Shown piece after piece: positions 42,692 through 50,839 of a stretch of DNA of 64,000 bases. The notes under the pieces are model-generated. The model had not been told where the DNA came from. It worked only from the letters and a program-made list of their open reading frames with translations, and did not search any database. Source of the DNA: Porphyrobacter sp. (GTDB lineage Bacteria; Pseudomonadota; Alphaproteobacteria; Sphingomonadales; Sphingomonadaceae). Location: contig JAPZRO010000006.1 in assembly GCA_027531395.1 (NCBI GenBank), forward strand, positions 1 to 64,000, read 5' to 3'. The position numbers and the translations under genes were made by a program. Numbering within the stretch: the stretch's first letter is position 1; the number at the start of each line of letters is the position of its first letter.

Positions 42692-43692
42692 GCCGCGCCA
42701 ACATCCGTGATGTCGCCGCCCGCGCGGGCGTAGCGGTCAAGACCGTCAGCCGCGTCCTCAACGGCCACCCCTATGTCAGCGCTGAGTTGAAGGCGCGGGT
42801 CGAAACCGCGATGGCCGAGCTCGACTATCGTCCCTCGGTCGCCGCGCGCATCCTCTCGGGCGCGAAGTCGAACCAGATCGCGCTGATCTATGACAATCAC
42901 AGCCCCTATTACATGTTCCAGATCCAGAAGGGCTGCTGGGAGGTGTGCCACGAAAACGGCATCCGCCTGCTTGCCCAGCCCGTCGACGTCGCCGATCCCC
43001 GCGTCGGCGAGCAGGTGCGCGGGCTCGTCAGCGAAACCCACGTGGACGGCATCATCCTCTCGTCGCCAGTAACTGACTGCGACCCCGTCCTGCGCGCGCT
43101 GGAGACGATGGACGTGCCCTTCGTTCGCATCTCGCCCGGCACCAACCACGCGCTGACATCATCGGTGTTCATGGACGACGCGCAGGCCGCCGACGACATG
43201 ACCACCCATCTGATCAACGCCGGGCACCGCCGCATCGGCTTCATCAAGGGCCACACCAACCACATGGCCTCCGATGATCGTCTGTTCGGCTATCGCCGCG
43301 CGCTGGACCGCGTCGGCATCCCGTTCGAGCCCAGCCTTGTCGTGGATGGCGAATTCGACTTCGACAGCGGCGTTGCCGGAGCCCATGCACTGCTCGACCA
43401 GCCCGAACGCCCGACCGCGATCTTCGCCTCGAACGACGATATGGCGGCCGGCGTGCTCGCGGTGGCGCATGATCGCGGGATCAATGTCCCCGCCGAGCTC
43501 TCGGTCGCGGGCTTTGACGATACCACGCTGGCGCGCACCGTGTGGCCGCCGCTCACCACCATCCGCCAGCCGATGGCGGAACTCGCCCGCACGGCGACGC
43601 AAATCCTGATCGCAGGCGGGGACATCACCCACAAGCGCCTGCCCCATGACCTTGTCGAGCGCGCCTCGGTCGCTCCACCCAAGAGGAACTGA
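42688..43692 (+). CDS. LacI-family regulator of the sulfoquinovose locus
   Basis: 334 residues. N-terminal helix-turn-helix N-I-R-D-V-A-A-R-A-G-V-A-V-K-T-V-S-R-V-L-N-G (about 4-25) with hinge region, then a periplasmic-binding-like sensor domain with F-A-S-N-D-D-M-A-A-G-V (about 248-258) and V-A-G-F-D-D-T (about 273-279). Four-base overlap with the sulfoquinovosidase and two bases before the reductase gene show it is part of the operon it probably controls. Likely inducer is SQ or an SQ glycoside, released from repression at the shared 19-base motif. Repressor versus activator role is not shown by sequence. Confidence 0.88.
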   Translation: MSRANIRDVAARAGVAVKTVSRVLNGHPYVSAELKARVETAMAELDYRPSVAARILSGAKSNQIALIYDNHSPYYMFQIQKGCWEVCHENGIRLLAQPVDVADPRVGEQVRGLVSETHVDGIILSSPVTDCDPVLRALETMDVPFVRISPGTNHALTSSVFMDDAQAADDMTTHLINAGHRRIGFIKGHTNHMASDDRLFGYRRALDRVGIPFEPSLVVDGEFDFDSGVAGAHALLDQPERPTAIFASNDDMAAGVLAVAHDRGINVPAELSVAGFDDTTLARTVWPPLTTIRQPMAELARTATQILIAGGDITHKRLPHDLVERASVAPPKRN

Positions 43693-43694
43693 CA

Positions 43695-44609
43695 ATGAGT
43701 GAACTGCCCCTACCGCCTGCGACCCGTATGCTCGGGAGCAGCGGGATTGCCGTCTCCCCGATCGCCTGGGGGATGTGGCGCCTGACCGAGAACGGCCGCA
43801 CCGCGAGCGAAGCTGCGCGGCTGGTGCACGCGGCGCTTGATGCCGGGATCACCTTCCTCGACACCGCCGACATTTATGGCTTCGACGGCAGCGGCGGCTT
43901 TGGCGATGCCGAGGCGCTGCTGGGCGAAGTGCTGGCGGCAGAGCCTGCGCTGCGGGGCCGGATGGTGCTGGCGACCAAGGGCGGGATCATGCCGCCGCTG
44001 CCCTATGACCAGAGCGCGGATTACCTGCGCAGCGCGATCGATGCCTCGCTGGCGCGGCTCAAGGTGGACAGCGTCGATCTGTGGCAGATCCACCGCCCCG
44101 ATATCCTCGCCCACCCGCAGGAGGTGGCGCGTGTGCTCGACGAAGCAGTGGCGAGCGGCAAGATCAGGGCGCTGGGGGTGTCGAACTTCACGCAAGCGCA
44201 GATCGCGGCGCTCAACCACTTCCTCGGGCACAAGCTGGTCGCGACCCAGCCGGAAATCAGCCCCTTGCGGATCGACTGCTTCGAAAACGGCGAGCTCGAT
44301 CAGGCGATGATGCTGGGCCTCACCCCGCTGGCCTGGTCGCCGCTCGGTGGCGGGCGCCTCGCCGCGCCCGAGAGCGAGCGCGACAAGGCGGTGGCCGCCG
44401 CGCTGGATGTGGTGGCCGAGGCGCAGGGCGTCTCCCGCACGGTCGCGGCCTATAGCTGGCTGATGGCGCATCCGGCGGGGATCATCCCGATCATCGGCTC
44501 GCAGAACCCCGCGCGTATCGCCGAAGGGGCCGAGGCGCTGAAGGTGCGCTGGACGCGGACGGATTGGTACGCGGTGCTGGTCGCCGCGCGTGGAGAGAGG
44601 CTGCCGTAA
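43695..44609 (+). CDS. smoB: Aldo/keto reductase, probable 6-oxo-glucose reductase (SmoB-like)
   Basis: 304 residues. AKR fold with the catalytic tetrad visible: D and Y in L-D-T-A-D-I-Y-G (about 56-63), K in L-A-T-K-G-G (about 92-97) and H in L-W-Q-I-H-R-P-D (about 131-138); the NADP-binding end has P-I-I-G-S-Q-N-P-A-R-I. The R-M-L-G-S-S-G-I-A-V-S start is usual for YdhF-like reductases. Alone the family says little about substrate, but its position directly before an SsuD-like monooxygenase (TAATG overlap) and after a sulfoquinovosidase mirrors the sulfo-SMO pathway, where SmoB reduces 6-oxo-glucose to glucose with NADPH. Assigned by context. Confidence 0.78.
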   Translation: MSELPLPPATRMLGSSGIAVSPIAWGMWRLTENGRTASEAARLVHAALDAGITFLDTADIYGFDGSGGFGDAEALLGEVLAAEPALRGRMVLATKGGIMPPLPYDQSADYLRSAIDASLARLKVDSVDLWQIHRPDILAHPQEVARVLDEAVASGKIRALGVSNFTQAQIAALNHFLGHKLVATQPEISPLRIDCFENGELDQAMMLGLTPLAWSPLGGGRLAAPESERDKAVAAALDVVAEAQGVSRTVAAYSWLMAHPAGIIPIIGSQNPARIAEGAEALKVRWTRTDWYAVLVAARGERLP

Positions 44610-45697
44610 TGACTGAACAACAATGCGAAATCGCGTGGTTCTCCGCGCTGTGTGACGACGATTACGAGTTCCTCGGCGTCCCAGACAAATACCTCCAGTC
44701 AAGCTGGGAGCATTGCCGCAACATCGTGCTGCGTGCGGAAGAGGGCGGGTTCGACAATATCCTGCTGCCCTCGGGCTATCAGCTGGGGGTCGACACCACG
44801 ATCTTCGCCGCCGCCGTCGCCACGCAGGTCAAGCGCATCAAGCTGCTGTGGGCGACCCGCATGGGCGAGGACTGGCCGCCGCAGCTCGCGCGCCGGATCG
44901 CGACGCTCGACCGCATCCTCGGCCCCAATGCGAGCGGGACGGGCGGGCGGCTCAACGTCAACATCATCTCTTCCGACATGCCGGGCGAGACAATCGAGTC
45001 CGGCCCGCGCTACCGCCGCGGCACCGAGATCATGAAGATCGTGCGCACGCTGCTGAACGGCGAGCATCTCGATTTCGACGGCGAGTTCTACAAATTGAAG
45101 CTCGATCCGCCGCGCATCACCACGCTCTCGGGCAAGTGCCCGCCGTTCTACTTCGGCGGCCTCTCCCACGAAGCGCGCGAGTGCGCGGCCGAGGCGGCGG
45201 ATGTCTACCTGATGTGGCCCGACACGATGGACAAGGTGCGCGAGAACATCGCCGACCTGAAGGCGCGCGCGGCGAACTATGGCCGCACCCTGAAGTTCGG
45301 CTACCGCGTCCACGTGATCGTGCGCGAGACCGAGGACGAGGCGCGCCACTATGCCGACCGGCTGCTTTCCAAGCTGGACGATGAAACCGGCCGGGCGATC
45401 CGCGAAAAGAGCCTCGATGCGAAGAACTACGGCGTCCAGCGCCAGCAGGAGTTGCGCGGCGCAGCGGACGGCGACGGTTTCGTCGAGGAGAACCTGTGGA
45501 CCGGCATCGGCCGCGCGCGTTCGGGCTGCGGGGCGGCGATTGTCGGCACCCCGGATCAGGTGCTCGCCAAGCTGCGCGCTTATCAGGCCGAGGGGATCGA
45601 AGCCTTCATCCTCTCGGGCTATCCGCACACGCAGGAAGCCGATTTGTTCGCGCGCCACGTGCTCCCGCACATCCAGCACGGCCCGCTGGAGATGTAA
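44609..45697 (+). CDS. smoC: Flavin-dependent alkanesulfonate-type monooxygenase, probable sulfoquinovose monooxygenase (SmoC-like)
   Basis: 362 residues, bacterial luciferase-like TIM barrel. The second half follows E. coli SsuD nearly motif by motif: P-P-F-Y-F-G-G-L-S, V-Y-L-M-W (W203), F-G-Y-R-V-H-V-I-V-R-E (R233, H235; the catalytic R/H pair of SsuD), N-L-W-T-G-I-G-R-A-R-S-G and F-I-L-S-G-Y-P-H. With FMNH2 and O2 it would cleave the C-S bond of a sulfonate, releasing sulfite and an aldehyde. The N-terminus differs from SsuD (no T-G-R-S-C-E-D but S-G-Y-Q-L-G-V-D), in line with another substrate. In an operon with sulfoquinovosidase and an AKR, sulfoquinovose is the best-supported substrate; generic alkanesulfonates are the alternative. 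Last gene of the operon. Confidence 0.85.
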   Translation: MTEQQCEIAWFSALCDDDYEFLGVPDKYLQSSWEHCRNIVLRAEEGGFDNILLPSGYQLGVDTTIFAAAVATQVKRIKLLWATRMGEDWPPQLARRIATLDRILGPNASGTGGRLNVNIISSDMPGETIESGPRYRRGTEIMKIVRTLLNGEHLDFDGEFYKLKLDPPRITTLSGKCPPFYFGGLSHEARECAAEAADVYLMWPDTMDKVRENIADLKARAANYGRTLKFGYRVHVIVRETEDEARHYADRLLSKLDDETGRAIREKSLDAKNYGVQRQQELRGAADGDGFVEENLWTGIGRARSGCGAAIVGTPDQVLAKLRAYQAEGIEAFILSGYPHTQEADLFARHVLPHIQHGPLEM

Positions 45698-45705
45698 CCG
45701 CAAGG

Positions 45706-45738
45706 CGGCGGGGCAGCGACAGGATCGCGGCCCCGCCG
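45706..45738. terminator. Bidirectional terminator-like hairpin between converging genes
   Basis: Nine-bp perfect stem CGGCGGGGC (45706-45714) and GCCCCGCCG (45730-45738) with a 15-base loop, placed exactly between the monooxygenase stop (45697) and the amidohydrolase stop (45743). No strong T-tract on either side, so termination efficiency is uncertain, but the location suits both operons. Confidence 0.6.
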
Positions 45739-45742
45739 GCCT

Positions 45743-46978
45743 TCAGCGGGTCTGGCTGATTACCGTCCCGCCGATCACCACGCCGACCGCGTGCGAGGCA
45801 TATTCGAACGGATCGCCGTCGAACAGCGCGACATCGCCATCCTTGCCGACTTCGAGCGAGCCGATGCGCTGCTCCATCCCGATTACCCGCGCGGCATCTA
45901 TGGTGATGCTGGCAAGCGCGTCATTCCACGCAAGGCCGTTCGCTGCCGCCACGCCGGCCTCGAACAGCACCACGCGGGTCTTGGGGACATAGCCTTCAAA
46001 GCCCGACTGGTAGGCAAACGGGATGCCCGCTGCTTTCAGCACCGCGCCGGTGGTGAAGCTCGCATTCTCGAACTCGCCATATTGCCGCGCCATCGGCGGG
46101 TGGAGGATCACTTTCACCCCCGCCGCCTTGATCTGGTCGGTGAGCAGATAGGCCTCGGCCGCGCTGTCGAGCACGAGGTCGATGCCGAATTCCTGCTTGA
46201 GCCGCAGCGCGCTCATGATGTCCTGCGCGCGGTTGGCGGTGACCAGCAGCGGGAGCTTGCCGGCCAGCACGTCGCGCATGGTCTGCACTTCGAGGCTGGG
46301 CGGCTTGTCGGCGGCGCCGGCCTTGGCGTCGCCCTTCTTGCCGGCCTTGGGCGCTTCGGCCTCGCGCGCGGCGAGCAGGGCCGAGCGCAGCATCGCGATC
46401 TGCTTGGCGCGGGTGCCGGGGGCCTTGCCGCCTTCCGCCATCGCATCAGGGCCGAGATTGGCCGCGACCATCGCCTGCGGCACCACCACCGCGGCATCGG
46501 CGGTGGTGCCGATGGTCTTGGCGATCATCGTCTGGCCGGACACCAGCGCGCCCGGGCCATGGCCGGTGTGGATCGTCGTCACCCCGAAGCCGCGCAGCCA
46601 TTCGACCAGCACTTCATTGGGGTTGTAGGCATCGATCGCGCGCAGCTGTGGCTGCACCGGCGCGCTGGTGTCGAGCTGGTCCTGATCGTGCGGCTGGTTC
46701 ATGTAGCCCGCAAGGCCGACCACCGAGCGGGCATCGACGAGCCCGGGGGTGACGACCTTGGCTTCGACCACGGTGAAGCCGTCCGGGATCGGGGTGGTGG
46801 CTGCCGGGCCGACCGCGACGATCTTGCCGTCGTCGATCACCACAACACCGTCAGTGATCGCCGGGCCGGCCATGGTGTGCACCGTCTCGCCGCGGATGGC
46901 GACATCCTGTGCGAGCGCGGCGGGGGCCAGAGCGAAGGCGCTGGCGGCGGCAAGGAGCGTTCCGGCGATGCGCATCAC
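45743..46978 (-). CDS. Exported amidohydrolase-like protein lacking the N-terminal metal motif
   Basis: 411 residues with a signal peptide (about 1-23, ...A-L-A-P-A-A-L-A-Q). Amidohydrolase/imidazolonepropionase-like layout: N-terminal beta domain with V-V-I-D-D-G-K-I-V-A-V-G-P, then the TIM barrel. The usual metal-binding H-x-H after P-G-L-V-D-A is R-S-V here (V-T-P-G-L-V-D-A-R-S-V-V), and later histidines of the family are also sparse (V-I-L-H-P-P-M). It is co-translated with an intact paralogue (four-base overlap), so it may form a heteromer or be a noncatalytic partner. Substrate unknown; periplasmic peptide or cyclic amide hydrolysis is typical for relatives. Confidence 0.75.
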   Translation of the reverse strand: MMRIAGTLLAAASAFALAPAALAQDVAIRGETVHTMAGPAITDGVVVIDDGKIVAVGPAATTPIPDGFTVVEAKVVTPGLVDARSVVGLAGYMNQPHDQDQLDTSAPVQPQLRAIDAYNPNEVLVEWLRGFGVTTIHTGHGPGALVSGQTMIAKTIGTTADAAVVVPQAMVAANLGPDAMAEGGKAPGTRAKQIAMLRSALLAAREAEAPKAGKKGDAKAGAADKPPSLEVQTMRDVLAGKLPLLVTANRAQDIMSALRLKQEFGIDLVLDSAAEAYLLTDQIKAAGVKVILHPPMARQYGEFENASFTTGAVLKAAGIPFAYQSGFEGYVPKTRVVLFEAGVAAANGLAWNDALASITIDAARVIGMEQRIGSLEVGKDGDVALFDGDPFEYASHAVGVVIGGTVISQTR

Positions 46979-48294
46979 AGTTCTCCCTCGCCCTCGGCAA
47001 TTTCCCAGTGGTGGTGCGCGGCGTCCATCGGGCTGCCCGCGCCATAGCCGCCGGTCGCCATCAGCAGGTCTTCCGGGCGGCTGCGATCAAACAGCTTTTC
47101 GCCCTCGACCCAGGTTTCGAGCACATGGGTATAGGTCGAGAGCGGATCGCCATCGAGCACGAGGAAATCGGCATCCTTGCCCGCCTCGAGCGAACCCACC
47201 CGCGCATCGAGCTTCATCTGCTTCGCGCCGTTGATGGTGAGCGCCCGCAGCGCCCCGTCACGGGTCATCCCGCCGCGCACCGCCAGCGCTGCCTCGCGCA
47301 GCATCATGCGCGAATCGACGATCGCATCGTCCGAATGGATCGACACCAGCACGCCCGCGCGTTCGAGAATGCCGGCATTGTCCATCCTGAGGTCCATTGT
47401 CTCCAGCTTGCCGCCCGGCGCATCGAGCGTGATGTTGGACACCGGCACGCCCGCCCGGGCGAGTTCCTCGGCGACCTTCCACGTCTCGGTGCCGTGCTGG
47501 ATCAGCACTTCGAAGCCGAATTCGCGTTTCAGGCGCAGCACCGTCATGATGTCGTCGGCGCGGTGGGTGTGGAAATGCACCAGCCGCTCGCCCGAGAGCA
47601 CCTCACACAGCGCTTCCTTGGCGAGATCGCGCTTCTTGCGGTCACCGTCGCAATAGGCCTTGGCCTCGGTCAGCACCTCGCGCACCAGCGAGGCCGATTT
47701 GGCCCGCGTGCCGGGAAAGCCGCTGCGGCCCATCGGGTTGGTGCCGTTGGCCATCTTCATGCCCCCGAGCGCCCGGCCGTCTGTCATCTGGAAGGCGATG
47801 TCCTCGATGGTGCGGCCGCCGCGCAGCTTCATGTAGAAGGTCTGCCCGCTCATCAGGTGGCCGGAGCCGGGCATGATGTTGGCAGTGGTGACCCCGCCCG
47901 CGCGCGCCTTGGCGATATTGGAGGAGAGCGGATCGATCGAATCCATCGCCCGCACCTCGGGCTGGATCGGGCCGGAGCCATCCGCGCCCGCGACCTGCCC
48001 GATATGCGAATGGGTGTCGACGATGCCGGGCATGATCACGCGGCCATTGGCGGCGATCTGCGTCGCATCGGCGGGGATGGCGACATCGGCGCCGACCGCG
48101 AGGATCTTGCCGTCCTTGATCACCAGCGTGCCGTTCTCGATCGGCTCGCCTGCCATGGTGAGGATGCGCGCGCCGGTGAAGGCGATGGCGCGATCCTGCG
48201 CGGCCGCGGGGGCGGCAAGCCCTGCGCTGGCGATGGCGGCGGCGGCGATGGCGGCACCGGCCAGCCATGGTGCTTTCGACTTCGTCTGAGTCAC
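46975..48294 (-). CDS. Exported metal-dependent amidohydrolase
   Basis: 439 residues from GTG 48294, chosen because AGGGAGAG lies eight bases before it; an ATG nine codons earlier is possible. Signal peptide about 8-33 (A-I-A-A-A-A-I-A-S-A-G-L-A-A-P-A-A-A-Q). The metal centre is intact: M-P-G-I-V-D-T-H-S-H (about 89-98), H-F-H-T-H-R-A-D-D near 243, and S-I-H-S-D-D near 320 with the general-base Asp. It belongs to the imidazolonepropionase-like amidohydrolases that often act on N-acyl amino acids or dipeptides in the periplasm. First gene of a two-gene operon with the metal-poor paralogue. No firm substrate. Confidence 0.82.
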   Translation of the reverse strand: MTQTKSKAPWLAGAAIAAAAIASAGLAAPAAAQDRAIAFTGARILTMAGEPIENGTLVIKDGKILAVGADVAIPADATQIAANGRVIMPGIVDTHSHIGQVAGADGSGPIQPEVRAMDSIDPLSSNIAKARAGGVTTANIMPGSGHLMSGQTFYMKLRGGRTIEDIAFQMTDGRALGGMKMANGTNPMGRSGFPGTRAKSASLVREVLTEAKAYCDGDRKKRDLAKEALCEVLSGERLVHFHTHRADDIMTVLRLKREFGFEVLIQHGTETWKVAEELARAGVPVSNITLDAPGGKLETMDLRMDNAGILERAGVLVSIHSDDAIVDSRMMLREAALAVRGGMTRDGALRALTINGAKQMKLDARVGSLEAGKDADFLVLDGDPLSTYTHVLETWVEGEKLFDRSRPEDLLMATGGYGAGSPMDAAHHHWEIAEGEGEL

Positions 48295-48383
48295 GAAGTG
48301 TCTCTCCCTGTTTTGGATCATTGCGCCGCTTTGTGCGGGCCCGTGCGGCGCTGCACAAGCGAAAAGGATGCGCGGGCGCGCGA

Positions 48384-49406
48384 TCAGGCGGACTGGCGGA
48401 TCATCAGCTGCGGGGGGAGGATCAGGCTCTCGGTCTCCTCGCCCGCCAGCCGCCGCAGCAGCAGCTGGACGAGGCCGCGTGCACCCGCCGCGATATCCTG
48501 CCGGATGGTGGTGAGCGGCGGCACCGTCTGGCGCGCGATCGGCAGATCGTCGAAGCCGACGAGGCGGACGTCATCCGGCACCGCCAGCCCGCGTTCGCGC
48601 AGCGCCGTAAGGCACAGGCTGGCGAGGGTATCGGTGGCCGCGAAGATCCCGTCGATCGCCCCGGCATGGGCGGCGAGGTGGCGCGCGATTTCCTCGCCGG
48701 CACGGTCAGGCGAGAGGTGGGTCGGCAGGGCGATCAGCGACACGCCAAGGCGTCGTGCCGCATCCTGCGCGCCGGCAAAGCGCGCTGCGAACTCCATCGG
48801 ACCTGTGTCGCCGAGAAAGGCGAGGTGCCTCGCGCCGGTTGCGATGAGGCGCTCGGCCGCGAGCCGCCCGCCGAGCCGGTTGTCGGTGCCGACCACGCAG
48901 TGGCGCTGGCCTTCATTGTGGTTACCCCACACGACCATCGGATTGTAGCCGTCAGCGACATCCTCGATCCGCTCGAACTGGTCGGACTGGCCGATCACGA
49001 TCACGCCGTCGATCATGCCCGAACCGATGAAGCGGTCGAGCCAGTCGGCATCCTCGTCAGGCACTACCCGGCGCAGCATCAGGTCATAGCCATGGGCGGT
49101 GAGCTCGTCGGCGAGGAAGCCGAGCAGGGTCATGAAGAAGGTGTCGGAAATCTGTTGGCGGGTGTCGTGGCCGAGCGGAATGACGACCCCGATCACCCCG
49201 GTCTTCTGGCGGCGTAGGCCGCTCGCCATCTGGTTGGGGCGGAACCCGTGTTCGCGCGCGATCGCTTCGATCTTCTCGCGGGTCTTGGTGTTGACGAGGC
49301 TCTTGCCAGCGAGCGCGCGGCTGACCGTGCCGGGCGAAACTCCGGCGATCCGCGCCAGATCGGTGATGGTGCGCACCACAGTGCGAGAAGGCTTCGTGTC
49401 GCTCAT
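48384..49406 (-). CDS. LacI-family regulator of the sucrose locus
   Basis: 340 residues. Helix-turn-helix I-T-D-L-A-R-I-A-G-V-S-P-G-T-V-S-R-A-L-A (about 14-33) and sensor domain with T-G-V-I-G-V-V-I-P-L-G (about 68-78), F-A-A-T-D-T-L-A (about 251-258) and V-G-F-D-D-L-P (about 277-283). It overlaps the transporter stop by four bases. The adjoining divergent promoter contains two T-T-G-C-A-A-A-C-G-type palindromes, exactly the operator style of LacI proteins, so it most likely represses the transporter, receptor, GH68 and fructokinase genes until sucrose or a derived sugar is present. Confidence 0.9.
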   Translation of the reverse strand: MSDTKPSRTVVRTITDLARIAGVSPGTVSRALAGKSLVNTKTREKIEAIAREHGFRPNQMASGLRRQKTGVIGVVIPLGHDTRQQISDTFFMTLLGFLADELTAHGYDLMLRRVVPDEDADWLDRFIGSGMIDGVIVIGQSDQFERIEDVADGYNPMVVWGNHNEGQRHCVVGTDNRLGGRLAAERLIATGARHLAFLGDTGPMEFAARFAGAQDAARRLGVSLIALPTHLSPDRAGEEIARHLAAHAGAIDGIFAATDTLASLCLTALRERGLAVPDDVRLVGFDDLPIARQTVPPLTTIRQDIAAGARGLVQLLLRRLAGEETESLILPPQLMIRQSA

Positions 49407-50737
49407 CCCTTGCCTGTTGCCAGCTCCCGTCCGCGTGGTTGCCTGTGCCCCGCGTCAACGAGCAAAGTAGCGAGAGCGCCCGCCAGCATCAAGCCGCCGC
49501 CCAACATCAGCACATGGCGCGGATCGCCGCCGAGCAGCGGGCGGTAGATCAGCGGCATGGTAAGCGTCTGGATCAGCATCGGAATGACGATGAACAGGTT
49601 GAAGATGCCCATGTAGATGCCGTTGCGTTCCGGCGGGATGCAATCGGCCAGCATGACATAGGTGTTGCCCATCATGCCCGCCCAGCCGATGCCGATCCCC
49701 AGCATCAGCGCGAACAGCGCCAGTGGAGTCGTCGCGCCCGGGATCAGCAGCATCGCCGCGCCCGAGGCGGCAAGGCACACCGCATGGGTCGGCCGCGCGC
49801 CGAAGCGCTTCACCACCGGGATCAGCGCCAGCGCGCCGAGAAAGGCGATGAAGTTATAGAGCGCACCGGCCTGCTGGGTGGTCAGGGTCGCCGCGCGGAA
49901 GGCGGCGCTGGCGGGATCGCTGGTGCCATAGAGCCCGCGCCCGACAGCGAAGGTGATGTACTGCCAATAGGCGAACATCGCATACCACTGGCACAGCATC
50001 GCCCCGGCCAGCTGGCGCATCGGGCGCGGCATGTCGCGGATCGCGTCGCGGATCTCGGCGAGGGTGGCGCGGACGGTGAGCGGCTTGGCGGCGAGGTCGG
50101 CCTGCTCCGCCTCGTCGAGCGGCAGTTCCGGCACGCGCCAGACCGACCACACGATGGTGGAGATCGACAGGATCGCCCCGATCACGAAGGCGATCCGCAC
50201 GATCACCGGAATGCCGTTGGCATCGAGCACGTCCCGCGCCACGAAGGCGGTGAGCAACGAGGGGGCGAGATAGGACAGGGTCTGGGCAAGGCCGGTGAAG
50301 GCGCTCTGGGTCAGGAACCCGGTCGATCGCTGGTCGGGCGCGAGCCGGTCGGCCACATAGGCGCGGTAGGGCTCCATCGTGATGTTGTTGCCGGCATCGA
50401 GGATCCACAGGAGCGAAGCGGCCATCCACAACGTGCTCGACAGCGGCATGGCGAACAGGGCGAGCGTGCAGATCACCGCGCCGATCAGGAAATAGGGGGT
50501 GCGCCGGCCGAGGCGCGTGTTGGTCCGGTCGCTCATCGCGCCGACGATCGGTTGGATAATGAGGCCGGTCATCGGCCCGGCCAGCCACAACAGCGGCATG
50601 GCCGCCTCGTCCGCACCGAGAAAGCCGTAGATCGGCCCCATATTGGCCTGTTGCAGGCCGAAGCTGAACTGCAGGCCGAAAAAGCCGATATTCATCTCGA
50701 TGATTCGCAGCAGCGAAAGCCGGGGTTTTTCCGACAT
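49403..50737 (-). CDS. Sucrose/H+ symporter of the SUT-like MFS (GPH-type) family
   Basis: 444 residues from ATG 50737; twelve helices. The block W-L-A-G-P-M-T-G-L-I-I-Q-P-I-V-G (about 53-68), followed by S-D-R-T-N-T-R-L-G-R-R-T-P-Y (about 71-84), is very close to the W-L-C-G-P-x-S-G-x-x-V-Q-P-x-V-G...S-D-R...G-R-R-R-P-F signature of plant sucrose carriers. Later, W-A-G-M-M-G-N-T-Y-V-M-L-A-D matches the same family. It would carry intact sucrose (or maltose-like disaccharides) across the inner membrane, delivering it to the cytosolic GH68 enzyme. First gene of the minus-strand operon, followed by LacI. Confidence 0.85.
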   Translation of the reverse strand: MSEKPRLSLLRIIEMNIGFFGLQFSFGLQQANMGPIYGFLGADEAAMPLLWLAGPMTGLIIQPIVGAMSDRTNTRLGRRTPYFLIGAVICTLALFAMPLSSTLWMAASLLWILDAGNNITMEPYRAYVADRLAPDQRSTGFLTQSAFTGLAQTLSYLAPSLLTAFVARDVLDANGIPVIVRIAFVIGAILSISTIVWSVWRVPELPLDEAEQADLAAKPLTVRATLAEIRDAIRDMPRPMRQLAGAMLCQWYAMFAYWQYITFAVGRGLYGTSDPASAAFRAATLTTQQAGALYNFIAFLGALALIPVVKRFGARPTHAVCLAASGAAMLLIPGATTPLALFALMLGIGIGWAGMMGNTYVMLADCIPPERNGIYMGIFNLFIVIPMLIQTLTMPLIYRPLLGGDPRHVLMLGGGLMLAGALATLLVDAGHRQPRGRELATGKG

Positions 50738-50776
50738 GTGGCGCCTCTCCAACAAACCTGTCCCGCACGCAGTCTA

Positions 50777-50791
50777 TGCCACGTTGTGGCA
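50777..50791. promoter_or_regulatory. Short palindrome in the sucrose divergent promoter
   Basis: TGCCACGTTGTGGCA: 6-bp arms and a 3-base centre, 40 bases from the transporter start. Possibly an operator for the transporter-lacI unit or a leader hairpin. It differs from the TTGCAAACG sites and may bind another factor. Confidence 0.3.
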
Positions 50792-50816
50792 GGGAAGTGA
50801 CATGATTCCACGTTCA

Positions 50817-50832
50817 TTGCAAACGATTGCAA
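50817..50832. promoter_or_regulatory. LacI-type operator O1 (near-perfect)
   Basis: TTGCAAACGATTGCAA differs from a perfect palindrome by one base pair at the centre. It is centred 24 bp from the second site, placing both on the same face-side region of the helix, and about 85 bases before the TonB receptor start. The central CG with A/T-flanks is the hallmark of LacI/GalR operators. The regulator is probably encoded at 48384-49406. Confidence 0.75.
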
Positions 50833-50839
50833 GATTCCT

